64,000 nucleotides of DNA from an uncultured Clostridium sp. (GTDB lineage: Bacteria; Bacillota; Clostridia; TANB77; CAG-508): the NCBI GenBank assembly GCA_900553685.1, contig USEI01000001.1:186001-250000 (forward strand), in the 5' to 3' direction. Numbering within the stretch: the stretch's first letter is position 1; every line of letters begins with the position of its first letter. The notes below the pieces were generated by a model. That model searched no databases, was not told the DNA's origin, and worked only from the letters and a program-made list of their open reading frames with translations. Below, in pieces: positions 36,943 through 46,303 of this stretch. Both the position numbers and the translations under genes were made by a program.

Positions 36943-38631
36943 ATGAATAAAAAATGGGAATTTTATAATCCTAATGAAAAAAAAGCAAAAGAAATTTCAG
37001 AAAAATTTAATGTATCAGAATTATTAGCAACAGTATTATTAAATAGAAATATAATAAAAGATGAAGATGTAAAATTATTTTTAAATCCTACGAGAAAGGA
37101 TTTTCACGACCCATATTTAATGCCAGATATGGAAAAAGCAGTAAATAGAATAATAACAGCTATTGATAAAAAAGAAAAAACAATAATTTACGGAGACTAT
37201 GATGTTGATGGTATTACAAGCATAACTGTACTTTCTAAATTTTTGAAAGAAAGAAACTTAAATGTTGGTGCATATATTCCAAATAGATTGGAAGAGGGAT
37301 ATGGTTTAAATAAAAAAGCAATAAAAAAAATTGCAGATGAAGGATATAAATTAATTATTACTGTTGATTGTGGTATTTCAGGCACAGAAGAAATTGATTA
37401 TGCATATAGTTTAGGTATGGAAGTGATAATAACAGATCATCATGAACCATTAGAAGTGCTTCCAAAAGCTTTAGCTGTAATAGATTGTAAAAGAAAAGAT
37501 AATAAATATCCATTTAATAGTTTAGCTGGTGTTGGAGTTGCTTTCAAACTTATTCAAGCTATTGGTATAAGATTAGATTTAGAAGAAAAAGAATATCTAA
37601 AATTTTTAGATATTGTATGTATAGGAACAATTTCAGATATTGTACCACTAGTAGATGAAAATAGAGTTATAGCAAAATTAGGATTAAAATTAGTAGAGAA
37701 TACTAGATCACCTGGCGTTAAAGCATTACTAAATGCAGCAGCTTATAAAGAAGTGAATTCTAATACAGTTTCTTTTGGAATGGCACCTAGAATAAATGCT
37801 TGTGGAAGAATGGGACATGAAAGAGATGCATTAGATTTATTCTTAACAGAAAATATAGTTGAAGCAAATAGAATTACAGAAAAATTAAATAGTTATAATA
37901 GAGAAAGACAAGAAATAGAAAAAAGAATATTTGATGAAGCAATTTTAAAAATAACATCGGAGCATTTAATGAATAATAATGCAATAGTAATTGGCTCTGA
38001 AAATTGGCATCATGGTGTTATAGGCATTGTAGCTTCAAAAATTACAGAATTATATTTTAAGCCAAGTATATTAATTTGTTTTGAAGGAGAAGAGGGAAAG
38101 GGCTCAGGAAGAAGCATACCAGGTTTTGATTTACATGCTGCATTATGTAGTACAAGTGATTATCTAGAAAAATATGGTGGACATGAGATGGCAGTAGGAT
38201 TAAGTTTAAAGAAAAGTAATTTCCAAAAATTTAGACAAAAATTTGAACAAATTGCAAGAGATAATCATACTGAAGATTTAGTATCTGTAATAAAAATAGA
38301 TAAAGAAATTAATTTGAAAGACATTAATTTAGAAAATGTTAAACAGTTAAAATTATTAGAACCTTTTGGGGAAGCTAATAAAACTCCTATTTTTATATAT
38401 AAAAACTTGAAAATAGATTCAATAAGAGCTTTATCAGAAGGAAAACATTTAAAATTAACTTTAAAAGATGGAAATACTATAATAAATGCAATAGGATTTA
38501 ATATGGGAGAATATTCAGAAGAGTTTTTAATAGGAGATAAAATAGATGTGATAGGATTATTAGAAATAAATACATTTAATGGAGTGGAAAATGTACAAAT
38601 AAATATGAAAGACTTGAGAAAATCTTATTAA
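36943..38631 (+). CDS. recJ: Single-stranded-DNA-specific exonuclease RecJ
   Basis: A 5'-3' exonuclease used in recombination and repair. The 562-aa protein has the DHH phosphoesterase motifs GDYDVDGITS (about 84-93), TVDCGISG and TDHHEPL, then the DHHA1 domain (GSGRSIPGFDLHAAL ... YGGHEMAVGLSL) and a C-terminal OB-like domain. The open frame extends to a TTG at 36898, but ATG 36943 with GGGAGAAAAGGA upstream gives the usual RecJ start. Confidence 0.95.
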   Translation: MNKKWEFYNPNEKKAKEISEKFNVSELLATVLLNRNIIKDEDVKLFLNPTRKDFHDPYLMPDMEKAVNRIITAIDKKEKTIIYGDYDVDGITSITVLSKFLKERNLNVGAYIPNRLEEGYGLNKKAIKKIADEGYKLIITVDCGISGTEEIDYAYSLGMEVIITDHHEPLEVLPKALAVIDCKRKDNKYPFNSLAGVGVAFKLIQAIGIRLDLEEKEYLKFLDIVCIGTISDIVPLVDENRVIAKLGLKLVENTRSPGVKALLNAAAYKEVNSNTVSFGMAPRINACGRMGHERDALDLFLTENIVEANRITEKLNSYNRERQEIEKRIFDEAILKITSEHLMNNNAIVIGSENWHHGVIGIVASKITELYFKPSILICFEGEEGKGSGRSIPGFDLHAALCSTSDYLEKYGGHEMAVGLSLKKSNFQKFRQKFEQIARDNHTEDLVSVIKIDKEINLKDINLENVKQLKLLEPFGEANKTPIFIYKNLKIDSIRALSEGKHLKLTLKDGNTIINAIGFNMGEYSEEFLIGDKIDVIGLLEINTFNGVENVQINMKDLRKSY

Positions 38632-38752
38632 AAATATAATAGTAGTATTGATAAAAATTATATGATAGATATATCGAAATATAACATTATAAGAATTATA
38701 TTAAAATATATAAAAGATATATTAAAGCAATATTAAAGTAAAGGGGATTTAT

Positions 38753-40951
38753 ATGTCAGAAAACGGAGAAGTAACAATTGATGATATAATAAAAAAACAA
38801 AAAGAAAATTATCCTAATAGTAATGTAGAACTTATAAGAAGAGCTTATGAATATGCAAAAGAAAATCACGGAAATCAGTGTAGGAAATCAGGTGAGCCAT
38901 ACATGATTCATCCTGTTAATGTTGCATATATATTAGCAGGTTTAGAATTAGATGATGAAACTCTATGTGCAGCACTTTTACATGATGTTGTTGAGGATAC
39001 TCCAAAAACACATGAGGATTTAGTAAAAGACTTTGGAGAAGAAATTGCGGAAATGGTAGCGGGAGTTACTAAACTTGGCACTTTAAGATATACAACGTTG
39101 GAAGAACAACAAGTAGAAAATTATAGGAAAATGTTTCTTGCGATGGGTAAAGATATTAGAGTTATATTAATAAAACTTGCTGATAGATTACATAATATGA
39201 GGACTCTTAAGTATCTAAGCAGAGATAGACAAATTGCAAATGCAAAAGAAACACAAGATTTATATGCTCCTCTTGCTAATAGATTAGGTATATATTCTTT
39301 AAAATGGGAACTTGAAGACCTAAGCTTTAAATATTTGCATCCAGAAGAATATCATGAAATTGTTACAGGACTTGACAAAAAAAGAGAAGAACGACTAAAA
39401 TTCTTAGAAAAAATTCAAATTGATTTAGCTGAAGAAATTAAAGACCAAGGAATAAAAGCAGATGTAACAGGTAGGGCAAAACATCTTTATAGTATATATA
39501 GAAAAATGCAAAGAGATAATAAAACATTAGATCAAATATATGATTTATTTGCACTTAGAATTTTAGTAGATACAGTTAAAGATTGTTACGCAGTACTTGG
39601 AATAGTACATGAAATGTATACACCAATGCCAGGAAGATTCAAAGATTATATTGCAGTTCCAAAGAAAAATATGTATCAATCAATACATACAACTTTATTA
39701 GGACCAAAAGGTACACCTTTTGAAGTTCAAATTCGTACTTGGGAAATGCATAGAACTGCAGAGTTTGGTATTGCTGCACACTGGGCTTACAAAGAAGCTA
39801 GTAATAAAGGTACAAAGAAGAGTGTAGTAGTTACAGATGATAAGTTAGCTTGGCTTCGTGAAACTTTAGAATGGCAAAAAAATACAGAAAATCCTGATGA
39901 ATTTTTAAATACATTAAAAACAGAATTATTTGAAGATGAAGTATATATTTTTACACCAAAAGGTATGATAAAAGTATTACCCAAAGGGGCAACTCCAATA
40001 GATTTTGCTTATAGTATACATGAGCAAATAGGGCATAAGATGGTAGGATGTAAAATAAATAGTAAAATGATGCCTATTATTACTCCACTTAGAAATGGAG
40101 ATATTGTTGAAATTTTAACTTCAGAACAATCAAAAGGACCTAGTAGAGATTGGCTTAAATTTGTTAAAAGTTCTTCTGCTAAAACAAGAATTAATCAATG
40201 GTTTAAAAGAGCACAAAGAAGTGAAAATATTGAAAAAGGCAAGGAAGCAATAGAAAGAGAAGTTAAGAAAATAGGTATTAAATATTCAGATTTAGTGAAG
40301 CCAGAATGGTTACAGCTTGCAATGGATAGATATAAATTTGCAACAGTAGATGACTTATATGCAAGCATTGGATTTGGTGGTATTTCTGTAAATAAATTAA
40401 TGGCAAGATTATTAGATGAGTATAGAAAAGAACATGAAGAAGAAGATTTTGAAGAAAAAATTCAAGAACTTGCAAAGGCAAAACCAACAAAATCAAAACC
40501 ATCTAAAACAGGTGTAGTAGTAAAAGGTATAGATAATTGTTTAGTAAAACTTTCCAAATGTTGTAATCCATTACCAGGAGATGAAATTATTGGATATATA
40601 ACAAAAGGAAGAGGAGTATCAGTTCATCGTAAAGATTGTGTAAATGTAAAAGATTTATTTAATGAAGAAAACAGAATGATTGATGTTTACTGGTTTGATG
40701 ATGTTAATGGTTCATATAAAGTAGAAATTGAAATTTTAGCAAATGACAGAAACGGATTATTGAAAGATATTATAAAACAAGTAGAGAATGCAAAGGTTAA
40801 ACTAACAGGAATGAATACAAGAACTACAAAAGAAGGAATTGCAATAATAGATATATCTTTGGAAGTAGAGAATACAGAGATTTTAAATAAAGTATTAACT
40901 TCTTTTAGAAATGTTGAGAGTGTGTATGATGTTAATAGAAAACGCGGATAA
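38753..40951 (+). CDS. relA: RelA/SpoT bifunctional (p)ppGpp synthetase/hydrolase
   Basis: Makes and degrades the stringent-response alarmone. The 732-aa Rel has domains in order: HD hydrolase (HDVVEDT at about 79-85, LADRLHNMRTL), synthetase (about 235-350, with YQSIHTTLLGPKG), TGS (VYIFTPKGMIKVLPKGATPIDFAY from about 398), the zinc-finger/RIS region with CCNP, and a C-terminal ACT domain from about 656. Intact hydrolase and synthetase motifs indicate a bifunctional enzyme. AAAGGGG precedes ATG 38753. Confidence 0.97.
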   Translation: MSENGEVTIDDIIKKQKENYPNSNVELIRRAYEYAKENHGNQCRKSGEPYMIHPVNVAYILAGLELDDETLCAALLHDVVEDTPKTHEDLVKDFGEEIAEMVAGVTKLGTLRYTTLEEQQVENYRKMFLAMGKDIRVILIKLADRLHNMRTLKYLSRDRQIANAKETQDLYAPLANRLGIYSLKWELEDLSFKYLHPEEYHEIVTGLDKKREERLKFLEKIQIDLAEEIKDQGIKADVTGRAKHLYSIYRKMQRDNKTLDQIYDLFALRILVDTVKDCYAVLGIVHEMYTPMPGRFKDYIAVPKKNMYQSIHTTLLGPKGTPFEVQIRTWEMHRTAEFGIAAHWAYKEASNKGTKKSVVVTDDKLAWLRETLEWQKNTENPDEFLNTLKTELFEDEVYIFTPKGMIKVLPKGATPIDFAYSIHEQIGHKMVGCKINSKMMPIITPLRNGDIVEILTSEQSKGPSRDWLKFVKSSSAKTRINQWFKRAQRSENIEKGKEAIEREVKKIGIKYSDLVKPEWLQLAMDRYKFATVDDLYASIGFGGISVNKLMARLLDEYRKEHEEEDFEEKIQELAKAKPTKSKPSKTGVVVKGIDNCLVKLSKCCNPLPGDEIIGYITKGRGVSVHRKDCVNVKDLFNEENRMIDVYWFDDVNGSYKVEIEILANDRNGLLKDIIKQVENAKVKLTGMNTRTTKEGIAIIDISLEVENTEILNKVLTSFRNVESVYDVNRKRG

Positions 40952-41001
40952 TAAAAATATTATTTTTAAAATGAAATATTTGAAAAAAATGGGAGGTACA
41001 A

Positions 41002-41652
41002 ATGATATTAAAAAGATTACAAGTTAAAACTCCACAGGTTGGATTGCTTACGAATTGCTATATTGTATGTGATGAGAAAACTAAAGAGGCAATGGTTATA
41101 GATCCAGGAGGAGAGGCAAATAGGATAGCTGAAACTTTAGATATTTTAGAAGCCGATTTAAAATATATTTTTATAACACATTGTCACGCAGATCATATTG
41201 GAGCAATTAATGAATTAAAAAAACTAAAAGGTGGAAAAATATTAATAAGTAGAGCAGATAGTGAAGGATTATATAATGAAGAAATTAATCTTGCTTATTA
41301 TATAAATATGGAAAAGCCAGAACTTGAAGCAGATTCAAGAGTTGATGATGAAGATTTAATTCATATTGGAGATCTAGAATTTAAAGTAATTGCAACACCA
41401 GGCCATACTAAAGGTGGTTTATGCTTATATTCTGAAAAAGAGGGGTTGGTATTTACAGGAGATACATTGTTTTCAGGAACGTGGGGAAGAACAGATTTGC
41501 CAACAGGTAATTTTGTTGATATAATTACTTCAATTACAAATAGATTAATGGTACTTCCTGATGATACAATAGTTTATCCTGGACATGGAAAAATAACTAT
41601 GATTCAAGATGAAAGAAATATATATTTAGAATTAAGAGAAAAAGATTTTTAA
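41002..41652 (+). CDS. Metallo-beta-lactamase fold hydrolase (GloB-like)
   Basis: A 216-aa metallo-hydrolase with the THCHADHIG metal motif (about 58-66), the second-site ATPGHTKGGL, GDTLF and the terminal PGHGK motif, typical of glyoxalase II-like or persulfide-dioxygenase-like Firmicutes proteins. Substrate not determined by sequence. GGGAGG precedes ATG 41002. A conserved rel-then-MBL-then-hisS order is common in Clostridia. Confidence 0.9.
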   Translation: MILKRLQVKTPQVGLLTNCYIVCDEKTKEAMVIDPGGEANRIAETLDILEADLKYIFITHCHADHIGAINELKKLKGGKILISRADSEGLYNEEINLAYYINMEKPELEADSRVDDEDLIHIGDLEFKVIATPGHTKGGLCLYSEKEGLVFTGDTLFSGTWGRTDLPTGNFVDIITSITNRLMVLPDDTIVYPGHGKITMIQDERNIYLELREKDF

Positions 41653-41669
41653 AATACAGGAGAAAAGAT

Positions 41670-42671
41670 ATGGATAGTTATAATGAAGAAGCTGATTTTG
41701 ATTATGAAGATGTAATTGATTGCTTAAAACAATTTATTTACCAGCCAACAATAAAAAATATTTTTGAAGAACTAGAGATGACTCCACAAGACATTTTAAA
41801 AAGTGCTGATAAAAATTTAATTGATGCAGAAGAAGATGAAAGTTTAGTAGATTACTGTAAAAGATATATTAATTTCTTACTTATAATTAAGATAACTAAA
41901 AATTATAGAAAAGAAGTTGAGAAAAAAAATGAAAAAGAAGAAATACAAGGATTAGAAGATAAAACAATTGAAGATAGTAAATTTTTAAAAGGTTTTAAAA
42001 ATGCACTTGAAGATGGAGATATAAATAAGATTTTAGGACTTGTAATTAGATATTCTACAATACCAGTTGAAATTCGCGAAAGTCCAACTGGTGAATTAAA
42101 ATTAACACCTGCTCAACTTACTAGATATCAAGCTTATGTTAAAAGTTATGATGATGATTTAAAAGTACAATTAGATAAATATGGGAATATTATAAATAAA
42201 AAGTATTCTAGTAAATCTAAAAATGAAACAGGTTATGAAGAAAACAATATTGAAGATAATGGTAAATTAGGAAGAGAAAAAATAAATTCTGAAAGAAGTG
42301 TTCCAAAATATAATGATTCGTCAAATAAAGGAGAAGCTCCAAAAGATAATATTAATAAAGATGATGAAAATATAGTTTCTAAAATTAAAAAAGAAGAATT
42401 TTCTCATGACAAAGAATATTACAAAAATTTTATTTTAACAAGTAAAAAACATAATGAAGAATATATTAGAAAGCATCCAGAAGATGAAAAAGCAATAATC
42501 TTATTCAAAAGGGAAAATGTGTCTATTGAAGAATATTTTGAAGCAGTAAGATTTTATAATAAGATAAATAGTCATATTATAGCTTGGACAGGTGGAGTAA
42601 GGTTAAAAGCCAGAGATTTTAAATCAAAAGAAGAAATGATTGAAGCATATAATAGTAAATTAAAAAAATGA
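41670..42671 (+). CDS. Hypothetical protein (333 aa), low-complexity linker
   Basis: An acidic N-terminal helical part (about 1-140), a stretch resembling a conserved helix-loop (IPVEIRESPTGELKLTPAQL, about 130-150), an Asn/Lys/Glu-rich, probably disordered linker (about 165-235), and a C-terminal helical domain (about 240-333). I do not recognise the family. The gene ends at the TGA that overlaps the region just upstream of hisS, 14 bases before its start, and starts 17 bases after the MBL gene, so it is part of the same operon. Confidence 0.7.
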   Translation: MDSYNEEADFDYEDVIDCLKQFIYQPTIKNIFEELEMTPQDILKSADKNLIDAEEDESLVDYCKRYINFLLIIKITKNYRKEVEKKNEKEEIQGLEDKTIEDSKFLKGFKNALEDGDINKILGLVIRYSTIPVEIRESPTGELKLTPAQLTRYQAYVKSYDDDLKVQLDKYGNIINKKYSSKSKNETGYEENNIEDNGKLGREKINSERSVPKYNDSSNKGEAPKDNINKDDENIVSKIKKEEFSHDKEYYKNFILTSKKHNEEYIRKHPEDEKAIILFKRENVSIEEYFEAVRFYNKINSHIIAWTGGVRLKARDFKSKEEMIEAYNSKLKK

Positions 42672-42685
42672 GGAGATGCAAAAAA

Positions 42686-43936
42686 ATGATACAAAAACCA
42701 AAAGGAACTAAAGATTTATTACCAAGTGAAAGTTACAAATGGCAAGAAGTTGAAAGAAAAGTAAAAAAAGTTTTAGATTCATATAATTTTAAAGAAATAA
42801 GATTACCAGTATTTGAACATACAGAACTATTTCAAAGAGGTGTTGGTGAAACAACAGATGTTGTTCAAAAAGAAATGTATACTTTTGATGATAAAGGTGG
42901 AAGAAGTATAACTTTAAGACCAGAGGGAACAGCAGGAGCAGTAAGAGCATATCTTGAAAATGGAATGGGAAGTATGATTAGTCCTGTAAAACTTTGGTAT
43001 AATATGGGAATGTATAGATATGAAAATGTTCAAAAAGGTAGATTAAGAGAATTTCATCAGATTGGAATAGAATTAATAGGTTCTAGTAGTTATTTAGCAG
43101 ATGTTGAATGTATATTGGTAGGAAATCAAATTTTTAAAGCTTTAGATATTCCAGACATAAAATTAACAATAAATAGTATTGGATGCCCTAAATGTAGAGG
43201 AGAATATCAAAAAATATTAAGAGAATTTATAGGTAAAAATTTAGTTTCTTATTGCTCAACTTGTAAAGGAAGATTTGATAAAAACCCTTTAAGAATTTTA
43301 GATTGCAAAGAAAAAAAATGTAAAGAATTAAATCAAGGTGCTCCTAAGATGATAGATTATTTATGTGAAGAATGTAGTAAACATTTTGAAAATGTAAAAA
43401 CAATGCTTACTTCACTTGGAATAGACTATGAAATTGATAGTAGTATAGTTAGAGGATTAGATTATTATACAAAAACAGTATTTGAATTTATTGATAAAGA
43501 ATCAGGTTTAACAGTTCTTGGAGGTGGAAGATATGACGGTTTAGTTGAAGAACTTGGAGGACCACAAACGCCAGCAGTTGGATTTGCAACAGGTGTAGAA
43601 AGAATTATGGAGATGTATAATACTAATAATAAAGAATTAAAAGACAATGTTCCTGATTTATATATACTGTCAAGTGGTATAGAAGAGAATAAATTTGCAT
43701 TAGAAATTTCTGAAAAATTAAGAAAAGAAAATTATATTATAGAAAAAGATATTTCAGAAAGAAGCTTTAAATCTCAAATGAAATACGCAAATAAAATAGA
43801 AGCAAAATATTTATTAGTAATTGGAGAGAATGAATTAGCAAGTAAAAAAGCAAAAATAAAGAATATGGCAACAGGTGAAGAAATAGAAGTAGATTTAGAT
43901 ATAGGAAAAATAAAAGAAGTTTTACTAAATAAATAA
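42686..43936 (+). CDS. hisS: Histidyl-tRNA synthetase
   Basis: Class II synthetase for tRNA-His. The 416-aa protein has motif 1 (around LPVFEHTELFQRGVGE), LRPEGTAGAVRAY, motif 2 (MYRYENVQKGRLREFHQIGIE), the HisA motif RGLDYYTKTVFE, motif 3 (GGGRYDGLVEELGG) and the C-terminal anticodon domain. An insertion with several Cys residues (GCPKCRG, YCSTC, DCKEKKC, CEEC) is the zinc-type insert seen in many Firmicutes. ATG 42686 has GAGGAG 10 bases upstream; the frame is open to 42668. Confidence 0.96.
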   Translation: MIQKPKGTKDLLPSESYKWQEVERKVKKVLDSYNFKEIRLPVFEHTELFQRGVGETTDVVQKEMYTFDDKGGRSITLRPEGTAGAVRAYLENGMGSMISPVKLWYNMGMYRYENVQKGRLREFHQIGIELIGSSSYLADVECILVGNQIFKALDIPDIKLTINSIGCPKCRGEYQKILREFIGKNLVSYCSTCKGRFDKNPLRILDCKEKKCKELNQGAPKMIDYLCEECSKHFENVKTMLTSLGIDYEIDSSIVRGLDYYTKTVFEFIDKESGLTVLGGGRYDGLVEELGGPQTPAVGFATGVERIMEMYNTNNKELKDNVPDLYILSSGIEENKFALEISEKLRKENYIIEKDISERSFKSQMKYANKIEAKYLLVIGENELASKKAKIKNMATGEEIEVDLDIGKIKEVLLNK

Positions 43937-43963
43937 GCTTAATTTTCTTATTATTTTATATAT

Positions 43964-44007
43964 AAACGAAAAGCGTACGTCTTTAAATAGGCGTACGCTT
44001 TTCGTTT
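43964..44007. terminator. Terminator after hisS, possibly bidirectional
   Basis: A perfect 16-bp stem (AAACGAAAAGCGTACG with CGTACGCTTTTCGTTT) lies between convergent genes. It is much more G/C-rich than the surroundings. Confidence 0.85.
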
Positions 44008-44063
44008 TAAGAGAAGACTTTGGAAAAACATATTTGACATAATTTGCATATGAAATAATGAAA

Positions 44064-44738
44064 TTAATTGAAAATAGCATTAAAAATATTAGCAAAAAAA
44101 TCAAATATAGCTCCACCTAAAGCTCCCATGCCATAAAATATCAGGCAAACGATTACGAAAATCAAAATGGTCCATAAAAAGCAACCTAAACATCCACTGC
44201 TTTCATTACTACGTTTACGATGAATATTTTTTTGATAATAATAATTTTGAGACCCTGTATGTTTTGATGAATTTTGTTTATTGTTGCCACAATTAGTTGT
44301 TTCTAATCTAGGTGTACTAGAAAATGTTGGAAAATCGTTTAATAGTTTATCAAGACTTTCGTTCCATTTATCAAAATCTCTATCAAAAAGTTCAAGCCTT
44401 TTGTCAAAATCAAAAAAATAATCATCAAAAATATTGTCAAAAGCAGAGTCTAGTTTTGCAGTTTCAATATCTAACTCTTTAAGTTTCTTGTCTAATATGT
44501 CACGCTGTATAGGGCCAGAATATCTAACTTGCGAATTATGAGTGTAAATCATAGTTGTATCATTATAGCGCAAAATTAGATGTGATGTTGGTGTTTGATA
44601 CTCAATTACATTAAAACCATTAGCATCTACATAAGTTTTTGCTTTTCCTTTAGAAAGTTCCTTTTTAGAAACTTGGGGTAAAGATTTTTGTGTAGATGAC
44701 CGATGACCTGAACTTTCAGGTCTACTTGAATTCGTCAT
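44064..44738 (-). CDS. Hypothetical protein with C-terminal membrane segment
   Basis: A 224-aa protein: a Ser/Lys-rich N-terminus, a small beta-rich segment (about 35-80, with YVDANGFNVIEYQTP and LILRYNDTTMIYTH), an acidic Asp/Phe-rich helix-prone middle (about 90-140), a basic linker, and a C-terminal SGCLGCFLWTILIFVIVCLIFYG membrane helix with a second hydrophobic stretch. It looks membrane-anchored from the C-terminus. On the minus strand AAGGAGG lies 10 bases before ATG 44738. One CGG codon (codon 13, 44702-44700) is unusual for this region. Function unknown. Confidence 0.75.
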   Translation of the reverse strand: MTNSSRPESSGHRSSTQKSLPQVSKKELSKGKAKTYVDANGFNVIEYQTPTSHLILRYNDTTMIYTHNSQVRYSGPIQRDILDKKLKELDIETAKLDSAFDNIFDDYFFDFDKRLELFDRDFDKWNESLDKLLNDFPTFSSTPRLETTNCGNNKQNSSKHTGSQNYYYQKNIHRKRSNESSGCLGCFLWTILIFVIVCLIFYGMGALGGAIFDFFANIFNAIFN

Positions 44739-44974
44739 ATCCCATGTCCTCCTTAATTGTTTAATAAAAAAATTATATCATTTTTAAAATATTATGTCAA
44801 TTAAATAGCATCTGTATTATCGGATTTCAATATACATTTGAATAAGATTATAACATATTAATTATATTAACAATTGAATATTAACTGATAAGATTAACTA
44901 ATAAGTAAAATGAAAAATGAAAACAAGTAATATAAAAATAAAATTTTAATATAATTACTTTTAGAGAGGTTAAT
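44739..44974. other. Divergent intergenic region
   Basis: The space between the divergent hypothetical gene and spoIIP. It is AT-rich with several TATAAT-like hexamers but no well-spaced -35/-10 pair. It presumably carries the spoIIP promoter, which in Bacillus is recognised by sporulation sigma factors. Confidence 0.4.
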
Positions 44975-46183
44975 ATGATTAATTTAGCTGTTATAAATTT
45001 AAAAGATATATTTAAGTTTTTAAAGAAAATAATTCTTTTTTTGTTATTAACAATAATTATTTTAAAAATATGTGTTACTACTTTAAAAAAAATAAAAACA
45101 ACGTCATTTTTTGAAAAAAAGACAGTTTTGGATAAAAATTGTTTAACTTGTATAGATAAAAATATATTACTTTCAAACTACTTAAATAGTAATTATTTAG
45201 AAAAAAATAATAAAGGTCTAAAAAATATATTAGAATCAGAATTTGCATTATTTTCAGAAGAAGAATTGATGGAAATGGAGAATCAAGAAGAAGTAACAGA
45301 ATTTGAAGATATATCTGAAAAAAATATTGAAGAAAGGTTAGAACAGAATGAAGATACATCTAAAGAAAAAGATGTTGAATCAGAAAAAAAACAAACTGTT
45401 TCTGTAGAAAACATTCCTGAGACTTTAGAAACAAAAGTAATAGAAACAAATAATTTAAATGATAGATTTACAAATACTTATAATAGTGTAAAAATAAGAA
45501 ATGAATCAAAATATACTTTAACAGATGAAATGTTAGCACCTAATGTAGAATTTCAAAATAAAAAAGATATTGTAATTTATCATACACATACTTGTGAAAG
45601 TTATACTCCAACACCTGAAAATACATATACAGCAAGTGGAAATTTTAGAACAACAGATTTAAATTATAGTGTTGCAAGAGTTGGCACAGAACTTTCAAAT
45701 CATTTAATAAATATGGGATTTAATGTGATACATGATACAACATATCATGATTATCCAGCATATACAGGATCATATACACGTTCATTAGAAACAATAAATA
45801 ATATTTTGAAAAAAAATCCAACAAGTGAACTTGTAATAGATTTGCATAGAGATGCATTAGGAAATAGTAGTACTTATGGACCTACAGTTCAAATAGGAGA
45901 TGAAGTGGCAGCACAATTAATGTTTGTTATAGGAACAGATGGCGGAGGACTAGACCATAAAGATTGGCTTTATAATTTTAAACTTGCAGTAAAAATACAA
46001 GAACAAGCAAATTTAATGTATCCAGGACTATTTAAACCAATAATTTTAAGAGATTCAAGATATAATCAACACGTAACAAAAGGAGCTTGTATTATAGAAG
46101 TTGGAGCAACAGGAAATACCTTAGAAGAGTGTAATACAAGTATGAAATATTTAGCCAAAGTATTAGAGGCTATTATGAAATAG
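44975..46183 (+). CDS. spoIIP: Stage II sporulation protein P (SpoIIP)
   Basis: Peptidoglycan amidase/endopeptidase of the SpoIIDMP engulfment machinery. The 402-aa protein has an N-terminal membrane anchor (about 15-33), a long Glu-rich linker (about 85-170) and the amidase domain (about 185-402) with YHTHTCESYTP, DLHRDALG and the C-terminal CIIEVGATGNTLEE, where the metal-binding His and Glu residues fall. GAGAGG precedes ATG 44975. A strong marker of endospore formation. Confidence 0.94.
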   Translation: MINLAVINLKDIFKFLKKIILFLLLTIIILKICVTTLKKIKTTSFFEKKTVLDKNCLTCIDKNILLSNYLNSNYLEKNNKGLKNILESEFALFSEEELMEMENQEEVTEFEDISEKNIEERLEQNEDTSKEKDVESEKKQTVSVENIPETLETKVIETNNLNDRFTNTYNSVKIRNESKYTLTDEMLAPNVEFQNKKDIVIYHTHTCESYTPTPENTYTASGNFRTTDLNYSVARVGTELSNHLINMGFNVIHDTTYHDYPAYTGSYTRSLETINNILKKNPTSELVIDLHRDALGNSSTYGPTVQIGDEVAAQLMFVIGTDGGGLDHKDWLYNFKLAVKIQEQANLMYPGLFKPIILRDSRYNQHVTKGACIIEVGATGNTLEECNTSMKYLAKVLEAIMK

Positions 46184-46190
46184 TCGCAAT

Positions 46191-46230
46191 AAAAATCACC
46201 AAATTTATTTGCTTTAATTTTGGTGATTTT
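46191..46230 (+). terminator. Terminator after spoIIP
   Basis: AAAATCACCAAA pairs perfectly with TTTGGTGATTTT, 7 bases after the stop. Confidence 0.8.
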
Positions 46231-46303
46231 CTAGTATTTATTAATAGGATTTACTCTTGATGAATATAAATATTATATAAATAAAAAATAGTAATATTAT
46301 TTT

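Noticed and set aside
44819-44824. CGG in intergenic DNA as a possible further frameshift site
   Set aside because: No coding frames meet there; it is outside any supported gene.
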